Source: a virus. Taken from it: a stretch of 33,863 nucleotides of DNA. The notes below the pieces were generated by a model. That model saw nothing but the letters and a program-made list of their open reading frames with translations, was not told the DNA's origin and did not search any database. Location of the stretch: positions 1 through 33,863 of the IMG/VR virus record IMGVR_UViG_3300037502_002628; one strand, 5' to 3'. The position numbers and the translations under genes are program-made. Positions 22,466-30,700 of the stretch are shown piece by piece (the first letter of the stretch is position 1; each line of letters starts with the position of its first letter).

Positions 22466-22744
22466 ATGAAATATGCAACTGAAATTACGACTTTTTGCAC
22501 CCGGCATAAAATACACTCAAGTATTGAACAGTTAATGCTTGAAATAGCTGAGGAGTTGACACCTACACAAGCACTTTTTTATCATCCGGTAAAACTTGTA
22601 CCAAGTGCATTTTTTATGGGTTCAATGAGAAAGCGGCAGGATATTGAAAAGTACGGATGGATTTATGTTATTGGCGGCAGCCCTGAATTAATCAAACCGA
22701 TAACTAAAACTTTTAGACGTGGAAAGGTGGAGCGCAACAAATAA
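22466..22744 (+). CDS. Hypothetical protein, 92 aa
   Basis: I recognise no family. The 92-residue chain has a helical first half (HSSIEQLMLEIAEELTPTQA) and a second half with FYHPVKLVPSAFFMGSMRKR and WIYVIGGSPELIKPI. The end is basic. It lies just after the promoter at 22431, whose -7 box is 4 bases upstream of this ATG, so the start may be leaderless or lie further in. The next gene overlaps it by 26 bases. The position ahead of scaffold and capsid suggests a minor head-assembly role, but the sequence itself gives no support. Confidence 0.55.
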   Translation: MKYATEITTFCTRHKIHSSIEQLMLEIAEELTPTQALFYHPVKLVPSAFFMGSMRKRQDIEKYGWIYVIGGSPELIKPITKTFRRGKVERNK

Positions 22745-22943
22745 ATATACTGGGGTAACTTACGACCGTTTGTTTACGGACGATTATAAAAACGCTATTG
22801 AAAGCGACCCGGCTACAAAAGGTAGGCACGTCTGGAAGGAGGTGATACCTGCTCAAATACAAACGCCGGAAGCTATTAGGCCATTCCAAAAAGATGGCGA
22901 AAACAAAAAAGGAACGTCCTACAAGCAGGGCGAATCGGAATAA
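22719..22943 (+). CDS. Hypothetical protein, 74 aa, GTG start
   Basis: This 74-residue hydrophilic protein has no in-frame ATG, so GTG 22719 is taken as the start, inside the end of the previous gene. It reads TNKYTGVTYDRLFTDDYKNA, then PATKGRHVWKEVIP and IRPFQKDGENKKGTSYK. No family is recognised. It ends 2 bases before the scaffold start. Its charged, low-complexity end suggests a small accessory to scaffold or capsid assembly, by position only. A different start within the frame cannot be excluded. Confidence 0.45.
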   Translation: MERWSATNKYTGVTYDRLFTDDYKNAIESDPATKGRHVWKEVIPAQIQTPEAIRPFQKDGENKKGTSYKQGESE

Positions 22944-22945
22944 AT

Positions 22946-23815
22946 ATGGAACTATCATTTTTTCTTACGAAAGACCTTGTTAGGCTTTCGGGTTTAAATG
23001 AGGATGACCTAAAAGCACTTATAGCTACTGAGGAAGGCGAACTAAAGCCAGATGCAGCCAATCTATACGCTAAGGCAGTCCTCGACAAATTTAAAGCTGA
23101 AAGCCGGGAGCAATTTAACAGGGGTGTTCGGGAAAAGGGTAACGCAGTTGAAAAGGCTGCATCATCCTTGTTTCAGACATTTCAAATTGAAAGCGACAAG
23201 GTAGAGGAAGGGCTAAGGCAATTAGCTGAAAAATTGCAAGGTGAACCCGGGAAGCCGGATGCACAATCTTTGACAGTTGATGAAATTCGAAAAGCACCAG
23301 CCTTTCATATCGCACTTGACGATGCGGTAGCGAAGTACAAAAAGGAATTGGAACAAGTGCGTACTGAGTACGAAGGATTCAAGGGCAACATTACCAAGGA
23401 AAAAACCATGCAGACTATCTACCAAAGAGGTAGAGAGATACTGGAAACCTCGAATGCTGCCTTTGCTGAAAACCCAAGCGCACAGCTATCTTTCTTTTTT
23501 AAGGCTTTAGATACCTCTCTATTCAAAGTTGACGAGCAAGGTAATATTAACCTATCAAACGCCGATGGAACACCACTACGCGATGAATACGGCAATAAAA
23601 TAGAGTTTAACCAGTACATTGCAAATCAATGGAAAGCAGCCGGGTATGGCTTTAATGAAGCACCCGCGGGTATTCCTGCAATCAATGGTGCTAAAGGTGG
23701 GGTTACCGGATTTCAGACGATAGAATCCGCAAGGGAAGCATTACAACGTGCTAAAACTCCAAAAGACAAGGCCGACATATTACGAGCAATGGCCGAACTA
23801 CAAAGGAAGCAGTAA
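22946..23815 (+). CDS. Scaffolding protein candidate
   Basis: This 289-residue acidic, helical, low-cysteine protein directly precedes the capsid gene, the usual place for scaffold. It has predicted coiled-coil stretches near residues 45-100 (KAVLDKFKAESREQFNRGVR, ESDKVEEGLRQLAEKLQGEP) and 120-160 (AVAKYKKELEQVRTEYEGFK), then a less helical part with DEQGNINLSNADGTPLRDEY, and a basic C-terminal helix KTPKDKADILRAMAELQRKQ. A basic C-terminal helix is what scaffolds of this kind use to contact the capsid protein. No protease motif is seen. The assignment rests on composition and order. Confidence 0.65.
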   Translation: MELSFFLTKDLVRLSGLNEDDLKALIATEEGELKPDAANLYAKAVLDKFKAESREQFNRGVREKGNAVEKAASSLFQTFQIESDKVEEGLRQLAEKLQGEPGKPDAQSLTVDEIRKAPAFHIALDDAVAKYKKELEQVRTEYEGFKGNITKEKTMQTIYQRGREILETSNAAFAENPSAQLSFFFKALDTSLFKVDEQGNINLSNADGTPLRDEYGNKIEFNQYIANQWKAAGYGFNEAPAGIPAINGAKGGVTGFQTIESAREALQRAKTPKDKADILRAMAELQRKQ

Positions 23816-23855
23816 GTTTTTTCATTGAGAGAATTTTTTGTTGAGCATGACCCTT

Positions 23856-23886
23856 AGCCTTTCGGATTCTACCGAGAGGCTTTTTT
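23856..23886 (+). terminator. Hairpin with T-run just upstream of the capsid gene
   Basis: AGCCTTTCGG (23856-23865) pairs with CCGAGAGGCT (23872-23881), ten pairs with one G-U, around the loop ATTCTA. T bases follow to 23886. It has terminator form, but the capsid ATG is only 23 bases further on. It may reduce readthrough from scaffold to capsid, or protect the 5' end of a processed capsid message. Confidence 0.6.
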
Positions 23887-23908
23887 ATTTAACCTAAAAT
23901 TTATAACT

Positions 23909-25033
23909 ATGGCATCTCAAAATGTTACAGCCGCAGCCTTGTTTGACATTCAGGCGCAGCTAACATCACTTTTCGCTGCCGATGCAACAACTCCCTCCAG
24001 ATACGAGCGCATTTCGCAGGTTAGCACAGCAAACGCAATGCTGCAAAACCAAAGCGCAAATGTTAGCCCGCTATTGGATGCGGCAGGGAATTGTCTCGGT
24101 TATCGCGCATACCATTTGACCGGAGCGGATTCCACTCTGGACTACGATGGGGATGGCGCAGACCTTTCGCTTAGTTGCGATATTACCTCCGGTGCTGGCG
24201 TTCAAGCTGTGGAGAGCATCTACGACTTGAACCTTCGCAAGGTAAAGACACGAACCGTTAATGATGGGCTTTGTGGAAATCTTTTCCGGGACACAGCAAA
24301 CCGCGATTTAGCCCAAGAAGCGGCTACACTTGTGGCAGAAAACTTGTTCTTTGGTATGCAAGCGATTCACAACAGCCTGAATCTTGAGTTTATCAATTTC
24401 CTTGACACGAACCGTACCACAGTAAACAACGACACGAACCTACCTACTGGCATTGCGTATTCCGGAACAACGTTTATGATTACGGAGAACACGCTTAGTA
24501 CGCAAAACCCGGACACACTTACCGACATTGAAACGGTTGCATTGAATAATGATATGCGTTCTTGGTTCATGGTAGCCGGGCGTAAGCATTTTTACAATGC
24601 CTTTGTAAACAGTCAGTACAAGGTGCTGAATGATGACCAAAGAAGCGAGGCACGCTGGGGGCAAACTCCTTTGTTCTTTGACGTCAAGTTGCTTGACAGT
24701 ACTTTGTCCGGAGCAAATAGTTTTGTCATTGACCCGGGTAGCTACATTTTCTTCAATCACACAGACCCGACACTAACCAATGAACCTTACCAAGTAGAGG
24801 ACAATCATTGGGAATTTGTCGTAGATGACCCTGTGCTTATGGTTCGGGAAAATGGAACAATGCGTCCTCTCCGATATACCGTTCGCTATCAAAAGGTATG
24901 CAATACGGTAAATAAAAATCGGATGCGTTCTGAGTTTGAACACCATTTTCAGATTATAATGAACTCCGGTCTTTATGCTGCTCCGGCGGCGGCAGATGGG
25001 CATTCCGGTATTCTGAAATTTAAGTCTGCCTAA
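23909..25033 (+). CDS. Major capsid protein
   Basis: This 374-residue protein lies 93 bases after the scaffold candidate. It has the size and layout of HK97-fold capsid proteins: an N-terminal helical arm (1-40), a beta-rich A domain with SRYERISQVSTANAML, a spine helix region LAQEAATLVAENLFFGMQAI near 145-165, an internal WFMVAGRKHFYNAFVNSQYK, and a closing DPVLMVRENGTMRPLRYTVR. Codons here look less AT-biased than in most of the window, as expected for a highly expressed gene. A strong hairpin lies in the leader. The order tape measure, then scaffold, then capsid is unusual. The family is inferred from size, context and pattern; the fold was not tested. Confidence 0.72.
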   Translation: MASQNVTAAALFDIQAQLTSLFAADATTPSRYERISQVSTANAMLQNQSANVSPLLDAAGNCLGYRAYHLTGADSTLDYDGDGADLSLSCDITSGAGVQAVESIYDLNLRKVKTRTVNDGLCGNLFRDTANRDLAQEAATLVAENLFFGMQAIHNSLNLEFINFLDTNRTTVNNDTNLPTGIAYSGTTFMITENTLSTQNPDTLTDIETVALNNDMRSWFMVAGRKHFYNAFVNSQYKVLNDDQRSEARWGQTPLFFDVKLLDSTLSGANSFVIDPGSYIFFNHTDPTLTNEPYQVEDNHWEFVVDDPVLMVRENGTMRPLRYTVRYQKVCNTVNKNRMRSEFEHHFQIIMNSGLYAAPAAADGHSGILKFKSA

Positions 25034-25034
25034 T

Positions 25035-26084
25035 ATGAAAGTGGATTGTTTAGATACTTTAGTTGGCCTTTCGGATAGGACTTGCGAATGCCTCTCCGGC
25101 GGTGAGCCTATTGATTTTAATGTTTCTGAAAGCGGTTACTATATAACCGACACAGAGTATGGATTCCCTATACTGGATAGTGTATTTGCCAACTTGGATT
25201 GCTCTCAGATAACGGTTTGGGACGAACTTGAGAAGGTACGGATGGAAGCTATCCGAGATTTTCAAGGGGAATTGCTTGCAAGGCTTACGGCTACTAAGGT
25301 ATCTAAACTACCACATTGGAAAGGCTTAATAGGCAAAACCGATGGAAATTTCACCTATAATCCCGGCGTAGTTGGCATTCAACTTAGACCTCGCTTTCGC
25401 ATGAAAGAGGCGAAGTTTGTTGTAACTGCTGTTTATACCTCACTTGAAACACCGGGTAGTTATAGCGTTGAAATTACATGCAATAATCCCAACTTCATTT
25501 CGGTAACTCAAAGCATTACCCAAACAAACCAAAGTTGGCAACGTACCGAGTTAGATACACCTGTTAATATTGACTTTTACGCTATAAATGAGGAAAGCCT
25601 AAGGTATAACATTGCCTTAGATACCGGGGGCGTAAAGGGGCGTAATAATAGGGCATGGTGCTGCCAAAAGCCGGGGTGGATGAACTTCTTTGATTGGGGT
25701 GGTTTTGCCTTACAAGAACATAGTACGGAAGCAAATTATTGCAATAACACCTTTGGCGGCATTGCAGTAGAGGGCTATTTTGACTGTAATCCTTTGGCTT
25801 GGTTGTGCGAACTTGAGGAATTAAACGGCTTTAGCTTCCGGGATGCGGTCGCTCGCTGTTTACAATTTAAGGCGGCTTATAAAATGATTAGCAAGGTTCT
25901 CGAAAGTGGTCGAGTTAATTATTGGACTGTGCTGCAACCGGACAACCTTGTAACAAAGAGGCAGAGACTTGCAGATTTATACAATGAGTATTTGACTTGG
26001 ATAGTGTCAAATTTACCGGGAACAATATCCGGCTGCTTTGGCTGCGATAAACGCGCACCGAGAAACATGACACTTTATTCTTAA
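25035..26084 (+). CDS. Cys-rich virion protein of unknown type, 349 aa
   Basis: I recognise no family. It starts 1 base after the capsid stop. The chain has many Cys, Trp and aromatic residues: CLDTLVGLSDRTCECLSGG at the N-terminus, AWCCQKPGWMNFFDWGGF and CNPLAWLCELEELNGF in the middle, and SGCFGCDKRAP at the end. Between them lies a beta-rich stretch (about 120-195, VVTAVYTSLETPGSYSVEI). The adjacent capsid gene suggests a head-tail adaptor, head decoration or tail protein. Several Cys pairs could bind metal or form disulfides. The helix SFRDAVARCLQFKAAYKMIS near 270-290 is amphipathic. Expression probably follows the capsid transcript. Confidence 0.6.
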   Translation: MKVDCLDTLVGLSDRTCECLSGGEPIDFNVSESGYYITDTEYGFPILDSVFANLDCSQITVWDELEKVRMEAIRDFQGELLARLTATKVSKLPHWKGLIGKTDGNFTYNPGVVGIQLRPRFRMKEAKFVVTAVYTSLETPGSYSVEITCNNPNFISVTQSITQTNQSWQRTELDTPVNIDFYAINEESLRYNIALDTGGVKGRNNRAWCCQKPGWMNFFDWGGFALQEHSTEANYCNNTFGGIAVEGYFDCNPLAWLCELEELNGFSFRDAVARCLQFKAAYKMISKVLESGRVNYWTVLQPDNLVTKRQRLADLYNEYLTWIVSNLPGTISGCFGCDKRAPRNMTLYS

Positions 26085-26102
26085 TCTTTAAACAGAATCA
26101 CA

Positions 26103-26699
26103 ATGCCTTTTAATATTTGGACAGACGTTCAATGTACTTCGGGGTGTAATGATGAATTGCTGTTTGGTCAGTTAGCCACAGACCAAAATTGCCAAGAGGT
26201 TCCATACCTCTCGCAGATAAGCGATTTGTACATTACTCCGGTAGGTGGATTAGACGCATTCGATTACTCAGGGGGTAATCCTACCTTAGTAAGCGGCGGC
26301 ATAGACAACGCCGATTTAACCAATAGTAAAACAAAATGGCTTGTTGGTATTGGTGGGGTTGCCGAACCAGAGGAAACGCCGTACAATGGCCCAAAGGGTT
26401 CAATTCTTGTAATTAAGCGTATATACACGCTCGAATTTGAGGTAAACGTTAGGTCTAACCTTACCCGGGACTTCCTTCGCCAACTACAATGCAACCCTAA
26501 AAACTTTACCTTCCGGTTTGGTACAAGGGGCGGTCAGTTGTACGGCGGTGAAGATGGAATCGAACCGTTTTCAAGCAATGCCCGACTTGTTCTCGGTAAT
26601 GGTGCTGAGGATTTCGAACTCGGTCGCATCATTATCACTTATGAAATGAAAAACGGAGTGGGAGACCCTCCGAGGCATCCGAATCCGCACGCAGGATGA
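26103..26699 (+). CDS. Tail-type protein, paralogue A, 198 aa
   Basis: This 198-residue beta-rich protein shares its layout with the next gene. QISDLYITPVGG here (38-49) matches SQICGVVILPYGA there (30-42). The core IKRIYTLEFEVNVRSNLTRD (104-123), then LQCNPKNFTFRFG and GGQLYGGEDGI (143-153), matches VNRVYDLNFYPQWFDATGYT, WNPNFRFWFATI and GGRLLGGANGI. Two genes from one duplication near the fibre suggest tail tube or tail tip subunits; one copy may be the major tail protein, but no decisive motif is seen. It is preceded by an 18-base A-rich leader and overlaps the next start by 4 bases. Confidence 0.6.
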   Translation: MPFNIWTDVQCTSGCNDELLFGQLATDQNCQEVPYLSQISDLYITPVGGLDAFDYSGGNPTLVSGGIDNADLTNSKTKWLVGIGGVAEPEETPYNGPKGSILVIKRIYTLEFEVNVRSNLTRDFLRQLQCNPKNFTFRFGTRGGQLYGGEDGIEPFSSNARLVLGNGAEDFELGRIIITYEMKNGVGDPPRHPNPHAG

Positions 26700-27550
26700 T
26701 AAACCACTTTTGCAATATGTGTTCGCAGTCTGTATTTTCTGTTTTGCCGGAGAATATAGACTGCGTCCCACTACCTCTGGAATCGCAGATTTGCGGGGTA
26801 GTGATACTCCCTTATGGCGCACCAACTCCCGGGGACTGGAATGATATTGATTCATGGTTAGAAGTATTAGATAATGGAGAGACCCAAGGGCTAAAGGGCA
26901 AATACTTTATTTGTACCGGAGACGTACCAGAGGCGCAGGATATTGAGGTGAACCTTGGAAGGTCTAATAGAAAGGTAGTCAATAGGGTTTACGACCTTAA
27001 TTTTTACCCGCAATGGTTTGACGCTACCGGATATACTTTTTTTAAAAATTTGCAAAGAAGGATAGGGTGGAATCCTAATTTTAGATTTTGGTTTGCTACA
27101 ATAGGCGGTAGGCTTTTAGGTGGGGCAAATGGTATAGTGCCTTCCTTTTTGACCGCTAAGGCTATTTATAGCGGCGAGATTGCAGCAAGGGAACAGATTA
27201 AGGTTAATATACAATGGAAATCAATTTGCGACCCAGACCGAATACACAAACCGGAACTTTTTGGAACGACAGAACAACAAGCCTATGGCAATATAGCGAG
27301 AAGTCTTTACCTCACTAATGTTCTATTTTTTGCTCAGTATTACATTGAGCAAATAGGTAATACGCTTACATGGACTGAAAATGGGGGTATTCTTCCGACA
27401 ACAAACCAAGGTAGCCTTGTAGCAGTTTTTCAGGGCGGGCAAAAGTTGCTCACAAGCCAATATACAATTTCCGGTAGTAGTGTTATTATTGACCCAAATA
27501 CCCATTGGGATGGGGCTACATATCAAATACTTGCAAGTATTCCACAATGA
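26696..27550 (+). CDS. Tail-type protein, paralogue B with an added C-terminal module, 284 aa
   Basis: Residues 1-180 are a diverged copy of the previous protein (see GGRLLGGANGI at 137-147). Residues 181-284 are extra. They contain a short helix region with AYGNIARSLYLTNVLFFAQY, then a module of about 60 residues, TLTWTENGGILPTTNQGSLV through GQKLLTSQYTISGSSVIIDP. That module recurs alone as the next gene. The fusion therefore combines a tail-protein core and a small beta domain like those at the ends of tail or fibre proteins. The start and stop both use ATGA overlaps. A role in tail-tip or fibre attachment is inferred from its place before the fibre gene. Confidence 0.6.
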   Translation: MINHFCNMCSQSVFSVLPENIDCVPLPLESQICGVVILPYGAPTPGDWNDIDSWLEVLDNGETQGLKGKYFICTGDVPEAQDIEVNLGRSNRKVVNRVYDLNFYPQWFDATGYTFFKNLQRRIGWNPNFRFWFATIGGRLLGGANGIVPSFLTAKAIYSGEIAAREQIKVNIQWKSICDPDRIHKPELFGTTEQQAYGNIARSLYLTNVLFFAQYYIEQIGNTLTWTENGGILPTTNQGSLVAVFQGGQKLLTSQYTISGSSVIIDPNTHWDGATYQILASIPQ

Positions 27551-27786
27551 GAACAATTCGAGTTATTACTGAGGAATATATACTACCACAGTCAAACGTT
27601 CTACTTTGGACGCGGAATAATGGAGTGTTACCTATTAACAGTAATACAGACAGATTGGAAGTTTATCAAAATGGGCAATTACTTATGCCTTCTCAATATA
27701 CTGTGGGTAGCAGTCAAATAACCATTGACCCGGCTATTCATTATTTTCGTTCTAATTACACAATCAAAGCAGTAATTTCAGTATGA
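27547..27786 (+). CDS. Free-standing copy of the beta module of paralogue B, 79 aa
   Basis: This 79-residue protein is almost wholly one module: NVLLWTRNNGVLPINSNTDR, LEVYQNGQLLMPSQYTVGSS and QITIDPAIHYFRSNYTIK. It aligns along its length with the C-terminal module of the previous protein (nnGvLP, V-x-QxGQ-LL-SQYT, S-S-x-I-IDP). The start is at ATG 27547, which overlaps the previous stop by 4 bases; an in-frame ATG at 27505 would cut 46 bases into that gene. It ends with a 4-base overlap with the fibre start. It may be an adaptor between the tail and the fibre, inferred from order and from the module being shared. Confidence 0.65.
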   Translation: MRTIRVITEEYILPQSNVLLWTRNNGVLPINSNTDRLEVYQNGQLLMPSQYTVGSSQITIDPAIHYFRSNYTIKAVISV

Positions 27787-30700
27787 AAAAGATATTCATT
27801 TTCCTTTTAGTTTTGATTCCGGCGTTTGCCTTTGCCCAATATCCCGCAACCGGGAATAAGATGCGCTTAGGGTGGCAAACTACTGCGGATGGACTTATCT
27901 ACCGAGGTGGCACAACTCCCTCCACATTACCCTCAAACCTCAATAATGCCTACTTTTGGATGGATACTGTGGGTTATAGGCTTTTAATGTATAACTCGGG
28001 TATATGGTATGTGATTGCAGACACTATTTCAGATGTAGGTGCTACAAATTTAAGTTTTACTCCGGGAAGCGGTACAATACCTTTGAACAGTAGCACAGGA
28101 ACAGACGTAAGGTTTAAAGCCGGAACAAATATAACACTAACGGCTGCCGGAGATTCAATGATTATAAACAGTAGTGCGGGAACAGCTATCTTAAATGGGG
28201 AAGTTAAAGGTGATGTAAGTGATACTCGCGTAGATACAGTACAAAGGATTGTCTTTGACCAGACCCATAATTTGCCGGATAGTGTAGCGAAGTTGGCTTA
28301 TAATAGTGCGGACTATACCTTACACCTCGGTATGGGTCTCGGGAATACAGTATATCAATTAGGGCAAGAGTTGTTTTATCCTCCGGTAATAAATGGGGAT
28401 AGTGTAACGATACAAGCCGGACAGCCTTTAATGGTTGACCCTACCGGGATAGTGCAAGGGGACAAAATTAAAGTAGTACGAGCAAGGTGGGATATTGGAT
28501 TAAGTCAGTTATTGGTTGGGGTTGCTGCTCACGATATTGCTCCAAACAATGAGGGATTGGTTACATGGTTTGGCTATGTTCGAGAGGTTAACCATGCAGA
28601 CGTAGCGCAGACCGGGGTAACTCTGGACGTAGGTGATATTCTATACCTATCCGGTAGCGAGAGCGGAAAATATACAGACGTTGAACCCGCAAGACCAAAG
28701 ATTAACAGCACAATGGCAGTAGTGGTAAGAAAGCCTACTGCGAATAACATGACATTGCTTGTACGTCCATGGTTGAATGAAAAACTTGCAGACCTTCAAG
28801 ATGTGGATGCCAAAAACCCTGCAAACGGTAGTGTACTTGTTTATAATGATACCACAGATGTCTGGCAAGCAAGCCAAGTAGATAGGAGTGTTACTAATGA
28901 GGGTATCTTAGGCGTTGGTGCGGGGGGCGCAAACACGTCCATTATTACCTCAAATACTTCCGGGGCTAATGGGGTAACCGCTTCTGGTGGTACAGGAATA
29001 AAAATTACTGAAACCACTTCGACTAATGGTGGTACAATATCATTCGCCGTAGATACTACTGTAATTGCTACCGTGAGCGCGGTAAGGGATACGGCAACCG
29101 TACTACGGTCTTTGATAGGTTCAAGTAACTTAAAAGGTGGCGGTCTTGCAGGAACGGTTACATATTGGAGCGCACTTGATACACTTACATTTGATTCCTC
29201 TTTTACTTATAATGCCTCTCAAGACATTCTCGGACTACCTACCCTTGGTAGGTATCAAATTGGCGGCACGACTATTGCTCGGCTACAGTCAAACAACAGC
29301 CTTTTTTACGGCACAGGCGGCGATAGTGTCTCAGGGGCGTTTAATAATTTAGCTGTGGGTATAGACGCTTTAAAAAGCCTTACAAGTGGTGATTTTAATG
29401 TTTCTACCGGGTATGAATCCATGGCTTTTGCAACTACAGCTTTTGAGAACACAGCATACGGCTACCAATCCCTATACGATTGCACTTCGTGTTCGTACAA
29501 CACTTCTTTAGGACACCAATCATTGTATAATAATATAAACGGTCAAAGTAATATTGCAATCGGTTATCAGTCATTATATACAAGTGATTCCACAAGCCAA
29601 AATATTGCAATCGGAACTTATTCGCTTTACTATGCTAAAGCGTCAAGAAACGTAGCTATCGGGCATGAGGCTTTAGGCTTTAATTCCTCGGGCGGTGATA
29701 ACTCCGCTTTGGGTTACAGAAGTCTTTACAGAAACACTACTGGTTTTCAAAATGTAGCCATTGGCAAGGACGCGGGAACATTATGGCAAACTGGTTTCCC
29801 TTTTGGGTTTAATACAAACAGCACAAATAGCGTATTTATAGGCGTAAACAGTCGGGCGGGTGCTGCCTCTCAAAACAATGAGATAGTTATAGGAGCGACA
29901 GCGATAGGGAACGGTAGCAACACAGCTACAATAGGTAATGATTCAATAGTTGCTACCTATTTAAAAGGTCAACTTAGGATGCCAATGTATGGCGATACTA
30001 TTTACACCGGAACGGCAGTAAAATATCTTGCAGTTACAGATAATGGGGACGTTATAGAAGTAGATGCACCTGCTCCAGGCGGGTCTGGAACGGTAACCTC
30101 AATTACTGCTGGGTATGGGCTTACCGGGGGAACGATTACTACAGTTGGAACGATTGCAGCAGATACAGCGGTTCTTGCGTCCAAAACATGGGTAAGTACA
30201 AGGGGTTATTTAACCTCAGAAGTTGATGGGAATGTTGCTAACGAGGGCTTACTTAGCGTAGGTGCGGGCGAAATAAATACAGCAACAATCAGCTCAAATA
30301 CTTCAGGTTCGCAGCCTATTACTATAAACGGTGGTACAAATATTACGATAAACGAAGTACCTTCATCTAATGGTGGAATAATAACTATTAGTGCAACCGT
30401 TCCAAGCAGCGGCGGTGGGGGTACTGTGGATGGGTCAGGATTAGCAAATAAAGTGGCCTATTGGAGTAATGATTCAACAATTACTTACGACAATAATTTT
30501 CACTATGACCCTATAAATGATAGGCTTGGACTTGCTACTTCCGCTCCTTCGGAAAGACTTGAGGCAAATGGTAACATAAGGGCTTCACTTGGGAAGGTAT
30601 TGGTAAACACTCACGGAAGCCAAGTTATACATGTTAGTAATAATTACGCAGGGGATAGCGGCGGGCAAAATGTATGGATAGGCAACGGTGGTAATAATGA

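Noticed and set aside
22894-22983. Short frame MAKTKKERPTSRANR... between the 74-residue gene and the scaffold
   Set aside because: Only 29 residues, and it overlaps both neighbours. It looks basic and coding-like but has no independent support.
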